DNA of 64,000 nt from Ornithinimicrobium ciconiae. Its GTDB lineage: Bacteria > Actinomycetota > Actinomycetes > Actinomycetales > Dermatophilaceae. A program made the position numbers and the translations under genes. Below are positions 14,658 through 23,571 of this stretch, one piece after another (the stretch's first letter is position 1; each line of letters starts with the position of its first letter). The notes below the pieces were generated by a model. That model ran no database searches. It had not been told where the DNA came from and saw only the letters and a list, made by a program, of their open reading frames with translations. The stretch is taken from NCBI RefSeq assembly GCF_007197575.1, contig NZ_CP041616.1, positions 2,480,001-2,544,000 on the forward strand, in the 5' to 3' direction.

Positions 14658-17416
14658 AGCGGCACGGCCCTCATCACCTCAGAAAGGCGGGGGCGTGTCG
14701 TCGGGGTGGGCCCAGGGGCGTGGTCTGGCTTCTGGCCCTCCCCACCTGCGTCTCGGGTGGCGCCCGCGTCTCGGGTGGCGCCCGCGTCTCGCGTGGCGCC
14801 CGCGTCTCGCGTGGCGCCCGCGTCTCGGGTGGCGCCCGCGTCTCGCGTGGCGCCCGCGTCCCTGGTGCTACCCGAGACCTCGATATTGCCCTGGGTGCCG
14901 CTGGCCCGTTGCGCGCGTTCGGCGCGGGCGTAACGTGCGCGTTCTGCCGTCACGACTTCGGAGGCGGGTCCGTTAAGGCTCTCACAGGTGACCGGGTCCC
15001 GGCGGGTCAACCGGATCCGGTCCCAGGCCATGAACACGTGGTCATCAGAGGTCACGTCATCCTCGGCCAGGAGTCGTGACCCGCCGGGGCGGTAGGCCAG
15101 GGCCTGGTAAATCTCCCGATCGACCACCTCACCACGTTCTTCCGCAGATGCGGCGGCGACCTGGGCCACTGCTTCGCGCAACAGGGTGGAGTACTGCGTG
15201 TAGTCCTTGGCCTTCGTTTGGTAGATCTTGCCGATCAACGTCGTCCACGTCATGTCCCGACGCTCGTTGATCACCACATCCAGATACTTCTTCGTCTTCT
15301 GATCATGGTGCCCCGCATGCTCCGAGGCACCGTTAGCCTCCCGTGTCGAACCGCCGTCCGTCCCGAACTCGGTGACATGATCGATCTGACACAACGCCGC
15401 CGGGACCACACATCCCGGCGCGCGACATGTGCCGTCCGCGAACCGGATCTGCGCCTTCATCGCCGCCGTGAACGGGTATCCCTTGCTGGAGCGCTCCAGA
15501 CACCGCCCACTGACCGGGTCTGTGAGCAACCTGTGCCACACCGACCCCGGCGTCAACGCCAACTCCGCCACCTCCTGCGGCGACAAGAACAAGGACCCCC
15601 GCCCCTGCACCTCACCGATGCCAAAAGCGCCACGACCAAACCGGCCCTGCACTGGCCCCACCACAGCCTCCTCCGGCTCGGCGGAGCCAGAATGCTGCTC
15701 GCGTCCCACCGTCTGGGTGGAGACAGGGTCCTCCGCCGTCCCAATCCGGGTGGAGACAGAGTCCTCCCCGTGATCCTCTGATCCGGGCGTGCCATGGGAC
15801 CGCGATGCGCTGGCGCCGGGTGGGTGGCCGTGCTCGGCACACCAGTCCTCCGCCGTCCCAGTCCGGGTGCCTCCGGGGCCGCAGTCACCGTCAGTGACGG
15901 TGCCCCTGTCGCGGTCACGGACGTCGCCACTATCAGGGACGGTGCCACTGTCGCGGTCACCGACGTCGCCACTATCAGGGACGGTGCCACTGTCGTGGTC
16001 ACGGACGTCGCCACTATCAGGGACGGTGCCACTGTCGTGGTCACGGACGTCGCCACTATCAGGGACGGTGCCACTGTCGTGGTCACGGACGTCGCCACTG
16101 TCCCCGTGGGCGTCATCGTCGTCACCCTCGTCGGTGTCGGTGTTGGGGTGCAGGAAGTTCGCGGGGACGATCACGTTCAACACCGCCGCGGGTAGCCCGG
16201 CCAGGATCTTGGCCAACTCCTCCGTTTGCTCCGGGGTGATGAGATCCGGGTCTTCACTCAGGTCAGCGACTGTCACCGTGCCATGAAGCAGCAACGTGGC
16301 TGCGATCGCGGACCGCAGCTGCCCCAATGTGCGCTTGTCCCCCAACCCCCTGGCCCGACGAGCCGCACCCTCAAGACGTTCCAGGATCGCCCCCAACTGC
16401 GCCCCCGTACACGCCAACCCGAAGATCCCCATCCCGTCCTCATCCAACTTCCCCCACACATCCGCCTCGGCAGTGCTCTTCTCCCGCGACTTCTTCCTCC
16501 GCTGCTCCGGTGGCAGCCCTGCCTCGGCCTTGGCAACCTCACGCGCGAGAGCCCGGTGGAACTCCTTGTGCACCCACACCGCGCCCGTGAACTGACGATC
16601 CGAGTCCAAGCGTTCCGTAGCCGCCACGACCGGGTCGTCACCAAACAGCGCATTCGCCACCGACGCTCCCAGCTCGTGCGGCAGGTGCGCACACGCCCGC
16701 AGATAACTGCGCACCAACCGCCACGATGCCTCTCCACTGCGCAACGCCGCGCCCACCGGCACCGCCACCATCACCGGCATGGCGCCCAACGCGATCAGAT
16801 CCCGGACCTCACCCACGCCCCACCCCGTCGCCAACTCCAGCTCCACCTTCGCACGGGACTTCGCCTTGTCCCGCCACGCCTCCGTCTGCGAAGGCGTCAA
16901 CTCCTCCATCACCGCATCCTGTTGCGCGAGGAGGAGCTTGCCCTGCGCGGCCGTGACTTCCCGCACCGCCCGCACCAACACCGCGTCCAGCCGGCCCGTA
17001 GCTCTGGTCAAGACCGCCGCCGCATCCACCAATGCCGAGACTCGGCCCACCACCACCGACGCGTCCTTCACCATCGCACCGTCAGCAGACCCAGCAGGGG
17101 ACGTCTCAGCCGAAGCCGGCGGTGCGCCACGACGAGAGACCGATGCACACGCCAGCGCCACGTCCGTGAGAGCTTCACACTCTCCCGGGCCCGCGCCCAG
17201 CGCCGCCAGTGCCTCCCGTGCCACGCTCACCTCCAACGGCTCCGGCTCAAAGACCACCACCGGCACCGTTGGAGCCGTGACGATCTCCCACGTCACACGA
17301 CGAGGCGGGGGGTCAGCCAACAGGGTCCGCACACGCCCCTCCGCCACCGAGACGCCCCCACCACGCGCCTCGAAGAACTCCGCGTACCGTGCCACCAACC
17401 CCACCTCCCCAAACAT
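14654..17416 (-). CDS. DUF222 / HNH endonuclease domain protein (13E12-type)
   Basis: A 920-residue member of the DUF222-HNH family common in actinobacteria (Mycobacterium 13E12 repeat proteins). The DUF222 region spans roughly residues 120-420. The HNH-like module is near residues 655-720, with CRAPGC, QIDHV and GHHDQKTKK. Zinc-type cysteines and the DH pair are present, but the usual C-x-x-HH end reads AGHH, so activity is uncertain. Two low-complexity blocks are encoded by minisatellites: a 14-residue unit around SGDVRDHDSGTVPD and a 6-residue unit TRDAGA. Typical family members are 400-600 residues, so this one is greatly enlarged. Its role is unknown, and a mobile or homing-like origin is only a suspicion. 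Confidence 0.85.
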   Translation of the reverse strand: MFGEVGLVARYAEFFEARGGGVSVAEGRVRTLLADPPPRRVTWEIVTAPTVPVVVFEPEPLEVSVAREALAALGAGPGECEALTDVALACASVSRRGAPPASAETSPAGSADGAMVKDASVVVGRVSALVDAAAVLTRATGRLDAVLVRAVREVTAAQGKLLLAQQDAVMEELTPSQTEAWRDKAKSRAKVELELATGWGVGEVRDLIALGAMPVMVAVPVGAALRSGEASWRLVRSYLRACAHLPHELGASVANALFGDDPVVAATERLDSDRQFTGAVWVHKEFHRALAREVAKAEAGLPPEQRRKKSREKSTAEADVWGKLDEDGMGIFGLACTGAQLGAILERLEGAARRARGLGDKRTLGQLRSAIAATLLLHGTVTVADLSEDPDLITPEQTEELAKILAGLPAAVLNVIVPANFLHPNTDTDEGDDDDAHGDSGDVRDHDSGTVPDSGDVRDHDSGTVPDSGDVRDHDSGTVPDSGDVGDRDSGTVPDSGDVRDRDRGTVTDGDCGPGGTRTGTAEDWCAEHGHPPGASASRSHGTPGSEDHGEDSVSTRIGTAEDPVSTQTVGREQHSGSAEPEEAVVGPVQGRFGRGAFGIGEVQGRGSLFLSPQEVAELALTPGSVWHRLLTDPVSGRCLERSSKGYPFTAAMKAQIRFADGTCRAPGCVVPAALCQIDHVTEFGTDGGSTREANGASEHAGHHDQKTKKYLDVVINERRDMTWTTLIGKIYQTKAKDYTQYSTLLREAVAQVAAASAEERGEVVDREIYQALAYRPGGSRLLAEDDVTSDDHVFMAWDRIRLTRRDPVTCESLNGPASEVVTAERARYARAERAQRASGTQGNIEVSGSTRDAGATRDAGATRDAGATRDAGATRDAGATRDAGATRDAGGEGQKPDHAPGPTPTTRPRLSEVMRAVPL
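14751..14858 (-). repeat. 18-bp minisatellite, six copies
   Basis: Six head-to-tail copies of an 18-bp unit, tctcgSgtggcgcccgcg on the plus strand (S is g or c). They encode a TRDAGA hexapeptide series near the C-terminus of the DUF222 protein. Confidence 0.95.
15899..16108 (-). repeat. 42-bp minisatellite, five copies
   Basis: Five tandem copies of a 42-bp unit starting ggtgccactgtcg, at 15899, 15941, 15983, 16025 and 16067. They encode a 14-residue Asp/Ser/Gly-rich repeat in the DUF222 protein. Copies differ by one or two bases, so the expansion is recent. Confidence 0.95.
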
Positions 17417-17977
17417 CTCGCCCTGATTAACCTGGCGACCATCTACGCCTCAGAATAGCACACGTGTTCGAAGTGTGGGAAGGGCGACTCGATCACCGGT
17501 GGACAACCATTGGTGCGCGGCCCGAGGGGCGGTCCAGTCGAGGTTGTCCACCAGCGTGGCGGGGTCCACACAGGCCGAGCCGAGCCGGGCCGGGCCGAGG
17601 TCCAGCCGAACCGAGCCGAGGTCCAGCCGAACCGGGCCGGCCGAACCGAGCCGAGTCGGGTGGGCGGGTGGCTGAGTAGGTGGGTGGCTGAGTAGGTGGG
17701 TGGCTGAGTAGGTGGGTGGCCCAGCGGTGTAGACCCTGACGTGTGTTGACGGCGGTTGAAACTTGAGCGGTGACGGCAACGTGAGCGGACAGCTGGCTGG
17801 ACGAAGCACCGGGTCGCTGCCCCTAGAGGTTCATCGGCGCGAACCGCGTCCGAACCACAGGTGAGTCCCCCATCCATGTCGGCGCCGAACTGCGCCCACG
17901 CGTGACGTCCCGCAGACAAGGAAGGACCCCCGGGCGATATCCCGGGGGCCCTACCGTGCGTCAGTCAGGAACGCAGA
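17417..17977. other. 561-bp intergenic region with minisatellites
   Basis: No supported gene lies here. At 17594-17635 there are two copies of a 21-bp unit (gccgaggtccagccgaacc). At 17666-17713 there are three copies of a 16-bp unit (gggtggctgagtaggt) plus a partial one. Open frames through this part have repeat-derived, proline/serine-rich translations and no ribosome binding site. The right end carries the terminator of the binding-protein gene. The promoter of the DUF222 gene should lie at the left end. Confidence 0.7.
17925..17950 (-). terminator. terminator hairpin of the liv-type binding protein gene
   Basis: A perfect stem of about 10 bp (accccCGGG, loop cgatat, CCCGggggc) lies 28 bases past the stop codon. 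There is no T tail, but the stem is very GC-rich. Confidence 0.7.
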
Positions 17978-19339
17978 TCAGTTCTGGCGAACCAGGCTGT
18001 TGTTCTCGTCGTACTGGAAGATACCGATGGTTGCCTCGGTCGGGTCACCGTTCTCGTCGAAGGTGATCGGGCCGGACGGACCGTCGTAGTCGGTGATCTC
18101 ACCGGCGATGATGGCGTTGGCTGCGTCCTCGAAGGTGGTGACCTTCTCGCCGCCGCCGGTGCCGCCGGAGACCTGACCCATCCAGGTGGCCATGTCCGGG
18201 CCATCGACGGAGTTGCCCGCAAGTGCGGCCAGCGCTGCGAGGATCACCGCGTCGTAGGACTCCGCCGCGTAGTTGAAGTCCTTCAGCTCCTCACCGGAGT
18301 GATCCTGCCAGAGGTCGATGAGCTCGTTGCGGAAGTCGTCGCCCAGGTCGGGGCCGGGCTGGGTGCCCTTGGAGCCCTCGAGCGTGCCGGGGTCGAAGTC
18401 CGCGCTGTAGTCGGCGATGTTGCCATCAACGAAGTACAGGCTGCTCATGTCGACGCCAGCGGACTCCAGCGCCGGGATGATCGTCTTGATCTCCTCGAAG
18501 GTGATCAAAGCGATCGCGTCCGGGTCCGCCGCCAGGATGGTGCTGATCTGTGCGTCGAACGTCGTGTCACCCGCGTTGTAGGACTCGGTGGCGACCACGG
18601 TGCCGTTGGCCGCGGTGAAGGTCTCCGTGAGCTGAGCCTCCAGGCCGGTGCCGTAAGCGTCGTTCAGGTAGAGGATGCCCAGGTTGACCACGCCGTCGGA
18701 GGCGACCAGGTTGCCCAGCACCTCACCCTGGAGCAGGTCCGAGGGAGCCGTGCGCCAGTAGAGGTTGTTGTCCGGCCACGTGGTGAACTCCGGGGCCGTG
18801 TTGGCCGGGGAGATCATCAGCGTCTCGGCCGCCACGACCTCGTCGATGAAGAGCTTGGAGACACCAGAGGACGCCGCACCGACAATCACCTTGTTGTCAG
18901 CGTTGAGCAGCTGGGGCACGGTGGTCGCGTAGGCGCGGTTGTCCGGGTCGCCGGAGTCGCCCAGGGTCACCTCGACGGTGATGCCGAGGTCCGCCTCGTT
19001 GATGTGCTTCTCGGCCAGCAGGACACCGGCCTCCTCGGGCGGGCCCAGGAAGGCCAGCGCACCGGTCTGCGGCAGCACCGTGCCGACCTTCAGCGTCAGG
19101 TCACGGTCGCCCGCCTCCGGAGCGCCCGGGTCCTCGCCGCCGCCAGCGACAGGCGCGTCGGTGGCGCCGCCGGTCGCGTCACCCGTGTCGTCTGTCGTCT
19201 CGCTCGCACCGTCAGTGGTCTCGTCGTCCCCATCGTCACCGTCGCCCCCGCAGGCAGCGAGGATGAGGGACGAGGCAGCCAACACGGCGATTCCGCGGGC
19301 GGTCACGGACGTCCGCTTGCGGAGAGTAGATGAACTCAT
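17978..19339 (-). CDS. branched-chain amino-acid type ABC substrate-binding lipoprotein
   Basis: A 453-residue periplasmic-binding-protein type I lipoprotein. The start ATG 19339 is preceded by AAGGAG. The signal peptide ends at lipobox LAAC near residue 27. A linker rich in Asp, Thr and Gly (residues about 28-70) tethers the ligand-binding domain, which begins LTLKVGTVLPQTGALAFLG and continues through VGAASSGVSKLF and the SYDAVILAALAAL region, as in LivJ/Leu-Ile-Val-binding proteins. It is the natural partner of the LivHMGF-like operon at 10530-14657, but it is on the other strand, beyond the DUF222 gene, with its own promoter and terminator. The ligand is not identified. Confidence 0.92.
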   Translation of the reverse strand: MSSSTLRKRTSVTARGIAVLAASSLILAACGGDGDDGDDETTDGASETTDDTGDATGGATDAPVAGGGEDPGAPEAGDRDLTLKVGTVLPQTGALAFLGPPEEAGVLLAEKHINEADLGITVEVTLGDSGDPDNRAYATTVPQLLNADNKVIVGAASSGVSKLFIDEVVAAETLMISPANTAPEFTTWPDNNLYWRTAPSDLLQGEVLGNLVASDGVVNLGILYLNDAYGTGLEAQLTETFTAANGTVVATESYNAGDTTFDAQISTILAADPDAIALITFEEIKTIIPALESAGVDMSSLYFVDGNIADYSADFDPGTLEGSKGTQPGPDLGDDFRNELIDLWQDHSGEELKDFNYAAESYDAVILAALAALAGNSVDGPDMATWMGQVSGGTGGGEKVTTFEDAANAIIAGEITDYDGPSGPITFDENGDPTEATIGIFQYDENNSLVRQN

Positions 19340-19460
19340 GTTGCTCCTTGCTCGTCGTGATCTGTCGATGCGTCCAGGGCGGGGCACCTCACGTATCTGC
19401 AAGGTAGGTCGCCGTGTCGCCGTGCACAAGCAACTCATGGCAGTCGTGTCTGGAACGGTC

Positions 19461-19499
19461 CCAAATCGTTATCTGAGAGTGACGTAAGACCCGATTTGG
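19461..19499. promoter_or_regulatory. inverted repeat upstream of the binding lipoprotein gene
   Basis: CCAAATCG at 19461-19468 is mirrored by CGATTTGG at 19492-19499 with 23 bp between. The spacer is the most AT-rich part of this gap and contains ATAACGAT on the minus strand, a possible -10. It is about 120 bp upstream of the lipoprotein start. It may be an operator or overlap the promoter. Confidence 0.45.
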
Positions 19500-19550
19500 A
19501 CCTCCCAATCGGTAGATGACCCCAGGTAGGCCCGTGTCTGGAAGGACTGG

Positions 19551-22223
19551 TTAATGGGCGGCGTCGTGCCAGGTGCGACCCCACCCGACACTCACGTCCA
19601 AGGGCACCGCGAGGTCGATCGCCGCCCCCATCTCACGTCGCACCAACTCCTCAACGGTGGCCTTCTCGTCCGCGGGCACCTCCAGGACCAACTCGTCGTG
19701 AACCTGCAGCAGCAGACGGCTGCTGAGGTCGCCCGCACGCAGCGCCTCCTCGACCCGCAGCATCGCGACCTTGATGATGTCGGCGGCCGACCCCTGGATC
19801 GGCGCATTCAGCGCCATCCGCTCAGCCATCTCACGCCGTTGCCGGTTGTCGGAGGTGAGATCCGGCAGATAGCGGCGCCGGCCCAGCATCGTCTCGGTGA
19901 ACCCCGTGCCCCGGGCCTCCGCCACCACGTCCCGCAGGTAGTCGCGGACACCCCCGAAGCGCGCGAAGTACTCCTCCATCAGCCCGTTGGCCTCGCTGGT
20001 GGAGATGCCCAACTGCTTGGACAGGCCGAACGCCGAGAGCCCATAGGCCAGGCCGTAGCTCATCGCCTTGACCTTGGAACGCATCTCGGCCGTGACCTCA
20101 CTGGGCTCCACGCCAAAGACCCGGGACCCGACGAAGCGGTGCAGGTCCTCCCCCGTCCGGAAGGCCTCGATCAGCCCCTCGTCCCCCGACAGGTGGGCCA
20201 TGATCCGCATCTCGATCTGGCTGTAGTCGGCTGACAGCAGCTCGTCATAGCCTGCTCCCACCACAAAGGCCTCGCGGATGCGGCGCCCCTCCTCGGTGCG
20301 GATCGGGATGTTCTGCAGGTTGGGATCCGTGGAGCTGAGCCGTCCGGTGGCCGCGATGGTCTGCTGGTATGTCGTGTGGATGCGTCCGTCGTCCGCCACC
20401 GACTTGATCAGCCCCTCCGCCGTCACCCGCAGGCGGGCCTTGTCCCGGTGCCGCAGCAGTGCCTCCAGGAAGGGGTGCTCGGTCTGGGCATAGAGACCGG
20501 CGAGCGCATCGGCGTCGGTGGTGTAGCCGGTCTTGGTCCGCCGGGTCTTGGGCAGCCCCAGCTTCTCGAAGAGCACCGTCTGCAGCTGTTTGGGAGAGCC
20601 GAGGTTGACGGAGTCGTCATCGATGGCCTGCCAGGCGTCCTGCTGTGCCTGCGCCATGGCGTCACCGAACTCACCCTCCAGCCGCTCCAGCGCGTCCAGG
20701 TCAACGGCGATGCCCACCCGCTCCATCCTCCCGAGGACACCGACGAGCGGCAACTCGATGTCACTGAGCAGCTCAGCCCCCTGCACGTCGGCGATCTCAG
20801 CCTCGAGGGCGCCGGCGAGGTCCAGGACGGCCTGCGCGTGCACCAGGGCTGACTGCACGGCGGCGTCCCCCTCCCCGAGGTCCAGGTCGAGCAGCCCCTG
20901 GTCCGGCCGGTCCTCCTCGGCACGGAGCTCACGCTTGAGATAGCGCAGCACCAGGTCGGCCAGGTCATAGGACCGTTGGTCCGGACGGACGAGGTATGCC
21001 GCCAGGGCAGTGTCGCTGACCAGGCCCGCCAGGGGCAGCCCACGGGCCTGCAGCGCGTGCAACGGGCCCTTGGCGTCATGCAGCACCTTGGGCACCTGCT
21101 CGTCAGCGAGCCAGGACGCCAGGGCCGTCTCCGCAGTGTCGTCAAGGTCGTCCAGCGCGATAAACCCCGCACCCTCTGGCGTCGCGAGAGTGATGCTGGT
21201 GGCGTCGCCGGTGCCGCGTGCCCAGGAACCACTGACATGGACCCCGGTGCGGCTGCCCGCCGGAGCGTGCTCGGCGAGCCAGTCCGGCAGCTCGGCGGCG
21301 CTGAGCCGGCCGCCGGCCACCTCGATGCCCTCGTCGGCCTCGTCCTCCACCGGGTCGAGATAGTCGAAGAGGCGGTCCCGCAGGACGCGGAACTCCAACC
21401 GGTCGAAGACGGTGTGGATCTCCTCGCGGTCCCACACCCGTCGCTCCAGGTCCGCCAGGGTCAGGGGCAGCTCCAGGTCGCCGACCAGCTGGTTGAGGCG
21501 TCGGTTGCGCAGGACGCCGTCCAGGTGCGCCCGCAGGGACTCTCCCGCCTTGCCCTTGATCTGGTCGGCGTTGTCCACGATGCCCGCGAGGTCGTCATAC
21601 TGCGTGATCCACTTGGCAGCAGTCTTGGGTCCCACCCCGGGGACCCCGGGGAGGTTGTCGGAGGACTCGCCCACCAGTGCCGCGAGGTCGGAGTAGCGCT
21701 CAGGACCCACGCCGTACTTCTCGGTGACCGCAGCGGGGGTCATCCGCGCGAGGTCCGAGACCCCCTTGCGCGGGTAGAGGACCGTCACCTTGTCCCCCAC
21801 CAGCTGGTAGGCGTCCCGGTCACCGGAGCAGATGAGCACCTCCATGCCCTCCTCGCGGCCGCGGGCGGTCAGGGTGGCCAGGATGTCGTCGGCCTCGTAG
21901 CCGTCCATCTCCAGGAAGGGGATGCGCAGGGCGTCGAGCACCTCCCGGATGATCGGGATCTGACCCTTGAACTCCGAGGGGGTGGCGGAGCGGCCGGCCT
22001 TGTACTCGGCATACTCCTGCGCCCGGAAGGTCTGGCGTGAGACGTCGAAGGCCACCGCGACATGCGTGGGCGCCTCGTCGCGCATCACATTGATGAGCAT
22101 CGAGGTGAACCCGAAGACCGCGTTGGTGCTCTGTCCCGTGGTTGTGGAGAAGTTCTCCACCGGCAGGGCGAAGAACGCGCGGTAGGCCAGGGAATGTCCG
22201 TCCAGCAGCAGCAGTCGACTCAC
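19551..22223 (-). CDS. polA: DNA polymerase I
   Basis: An 890-residue family A polymerase for repair and Okazaki-fragment processing. Residues 1-290 are the 5'-3' exonuclease, starting SRLLLLDGHSLAYRAFFALP and including DGYEADD. The middle domain resembles the proofreading exonuclease but lacks its DxE metal site, as in mycobacterial PolA. The polymerase domain carries motif A DYSQIEMRIMAHLS, the O helix RSKVKAMSYGLAYG and motif C QVHDELVLEV. GTG 22223 is chosen because the family N-terminus begins there. The frame is open further upstream but would cross the divergent thioesterase start. It normally neighbours rpsA; here the liv island separates them. Confidence 0.96.
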   Translation of the reverse strand: MSRLLLLDGHSLAYRAFFALPVENFSTTTGQSTNAVFGFTSMLINVMRDEAPTHVAVAFDVSRQTFRAQEYAEYKAGRSATPSEFKGQIPIIREVLDALRIPFLEMDGYEADDILATLTARGREEGMEVLICSGDRDAYQLVGDKVTVLYPRKGVSDLARMTPAAVTEKYGVGPERYSDLAALVGESSDNLPGVPGVGPKTAAKWITQYDDLAGIVDNADQIKGKAGESLRAHLDGVLRNRRLNQLVGDLELPLTLADLERRVWDREEIHTVFDRLEFRVLRDRLFDYLDPVEDEADEGIEVAGGRLSAAELPDWLAEHAPAGSRTGVHVSGSWARGTGDATSITLATPEGAGFIALDDLDDTAETALASWLADEQVPKVLHDAKGPLHALQARGLPLAGLVSDTALAAYLVRPDQRSYDLADLVLRYLKRELRAEEDRPDQGLLDLDLGEGDAAVQSALVHAQAVLDLAGALEAEIADVQGAELLSDIELPLVGVLGRMERVGIAVDLDALERLEGEFGDAMAQAQQDAWQAIDDDSVNLGSPKQLQTVLFEKLGLPKTRRTKTGYTTDADALAGLYAQTEHPFLEALLRHRDKARLRVTAEGLIKSVADDGRIHTTYQQTIAATGRLSSTDPNLQNIPIRTEEGRRIREAFVVGAGYDELLSADYSQIEMRIMAHLSGDEGLIEAFRTGEDLHRFVGSRVFGVEPSEVTAEMRSKVKAMSYGLAYGLSAFGLSKQLGISTSEANGLMEEYFARFGGVRDYLRDVVAEARGTGFTETMLGRRRYLPDLTSDNRQRREMAERMALNAPIQGSAADIIKVAMLRVEEALRAGDLSSRLLLQVHDELVLEVPADEKATVEELVRREMGAAIDLAVPLDVSVGWGRTWHDAAH

Positions 22224-22242
22224 GCATGCCACCCTAGGTCCC

Positions 22243-22662
22243 ATGACTGACATCGCCGCAGCGCCACCCGTCCTACCCGACCCCAGAGGCCCCCTCCTGG
22301 AGCGGATGGAGATCGAGATCACGCACCTGGACGCCCAGCGCACCGTGGGTCGTATGCCGGTGGCTGGCAACACCCAGCCCTACGGCCTGTTGCACGGGGG
22401 TGCCTCTGCCGTCCTGGCAGAGTCGCTGGGGTCGATCGCCTCGGCGATGCACGCCGGGGCCGACCGGATCGCCGTGGGGGTCGACCTCAACATCACCCAC
22501 CACCGGGCGGTGCGCGAGGGCCATGTCACAGGAGTCGCCACACCGCTGAGCCTGGGCCGCTCCGTCGCCGCCTACGAGATCGTCATCACCGACGACGAGG
22601 ACCACCGGGTGGCCACCGCCCGGCTCACCTGCCAGCTGCGGGACCGACCTCCCGGCGCCTGA
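22243..22662 (+). CDS. PaaI-family hotdog thioesterase
   Basis: A 139-residue hotdog-fold thioesterase. The motif NTQPYGLLHGGASAVLAES near residues 44-62 holds the HGG and the downstream acidic residue of the PaaI/YbgC-like catalytic site. VDLNITHHRAVREGHV is typical of the menaquinone/PaaI branch. It probably hydrolyses an aryl- or acyl-CoA thioester. The start ATG 22243 lies only 19 bp from the divergent polA start. No Shine-Dalgarno is visible, so the mRNA may be leaderless. Confidence 0.87.
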   Translation: MTDIAAAPPVLPDPRGPLLERMEIEITHLDAQRTVGRMPVAGNTQPYGLLHGGASAVLAESLGSIASAMHAGADRIAVGVDLNITHHRAVREGHVTGVATPLSLGRSVAAYEIVITDDEDHRVATARLTCQLRDRPPGA

Positions 22663-22690
22663 CCGGAGGGCCCGGCATACCCTGCCTTCC

Positions 22691-23515
22691 GTGGACCAAC
22701 TGTTCCCGGGCGCCGGCACCGCACTCAACGTCCTGACCGTGCTGGTCGGATCCCTCTTGGGCATGGTCTTCGGCCACCGGCTGTCCGAGCACACCCGGTC
22801 CGTGGTCACCGACTGTCTCGGGCTGGTGACCTTCCTGGTGGCCATCCTCTCCCTGCTGGACGTCACCTCACCGGCCCTCGTGGAGCACGTCGGGTCGGGG
22901 GTGCCGGTGCTCATCGTGCTCGGCGCACTGCTCATCGGCGGCATCACGGGGTCGCTATTGCGCATCGAGCAGCGCGTCGAGTCACTGGCCGGGGTGATCC
23001 AGGCCTTCGTCGCCCGCCGGACACCGGCGGTGGCCAATCTGGACACCGCCGCGGACGAGACGCCCGGGTGGCAGGACGGTTCGGAGGCGGCCTCCGCGTC
23101 GGCTCGCGAACGGTTCATCGAGGGCTGGTTGACGGCCTCGCTGCTCTTCTGCGTCGGCCCGCTGGCCATCCTGGGATCCCTGAACGACGGCTTGGGGCGC
23201 GGCATCGACGAGCTTGCCCTGAAGTCGGTGCTGGACGGCTTCGCGGCCCTGGCCTTCGCCGCGTCGTTCGGCCTCGGCGTGATATTCTCGGCGGTCTCCG
23301 TGGCCGTGGTGCAGGGTGGTCTGACCCTCGTGGGAGTGCTGCTGGGCTCGCTGGTCCCAGAGGCGCACATCGCGGCGCTGACCGCCGTGGGCGGGCTGCT
23401 CCTGATCGGCATCTCCCTGCGGTTGCTGCGGATCCGTGACCTGCCCGTGGGTGACCTGCTGCCAGCGTTGGCTGTCGCCCCCGTGCTGGTGTGGATCGTG
23501 GGCAGCCTGACCTAG
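22691..23515 (+). CDS. DUF554 family membrane protein
   Basis: A 274-residue integral membrane protein with about seven hydrophobic segments. It begins with the family's GTALNVLTVLVGSLLGMVFGHRL and has the LLFCVGPLAILGSLNDGL segment characteristic of DUF554 (YdfK-like). The function of the family is not established; a transport role is often assumed. GTG 22691 is the start, 28 bp after the thioesterase gene. A hydrophilic loop of about 40 residues is inserted near residues 105-145. Confidence 0.85.
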   Translation: MDQLFPGAGTALNVLTVLVGSLLGMVFGHRLSEHTRSVVTDCLGLVTFLVAILSLLDVTSPALVEHVGSGVPVLIVLGALLIGGITGSLLRIEQRVESLAGVIQAFVARRTPAVANLDTAADETPGWQDGSEAASASARERFIEGWLTASLLFCVGPLAILGSLNDGLGRGIDELALKSVLDGFAALAFAASFGLGVIFSAVSVAVVQGGLTLVGVLLGSLVPEAHIAALTAVGGLLLIGISLRLLRIRDLPVGDLLPALAVAPVLVWIVGSLT

Positions 23516-23571
23516 CGGAGCTGCTTCCCGACGGGGCCGCTCGAGGTGACGTTGTGGCGGGAGGTCTGGGC

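Noticed and set aside
14751..16108. Possible CRISPR arrays
   Set aside because: The repeats are head-to-tail without unique spacers and stay in frame within a coding sequence, so they are minisatellites.
17443..17919. Possible small genes in the 561-bp gap
   Set aside because: The frames exist only because of the repeats, have no ribosome binding site, and several frames are open at the same place.
22224..22373. Longer N-terminus for PolA
   Set aside because: Conservation starts at SRLLLLDGHS. The longer frame would cover the divergent thioesterase start and has no matching sequence.
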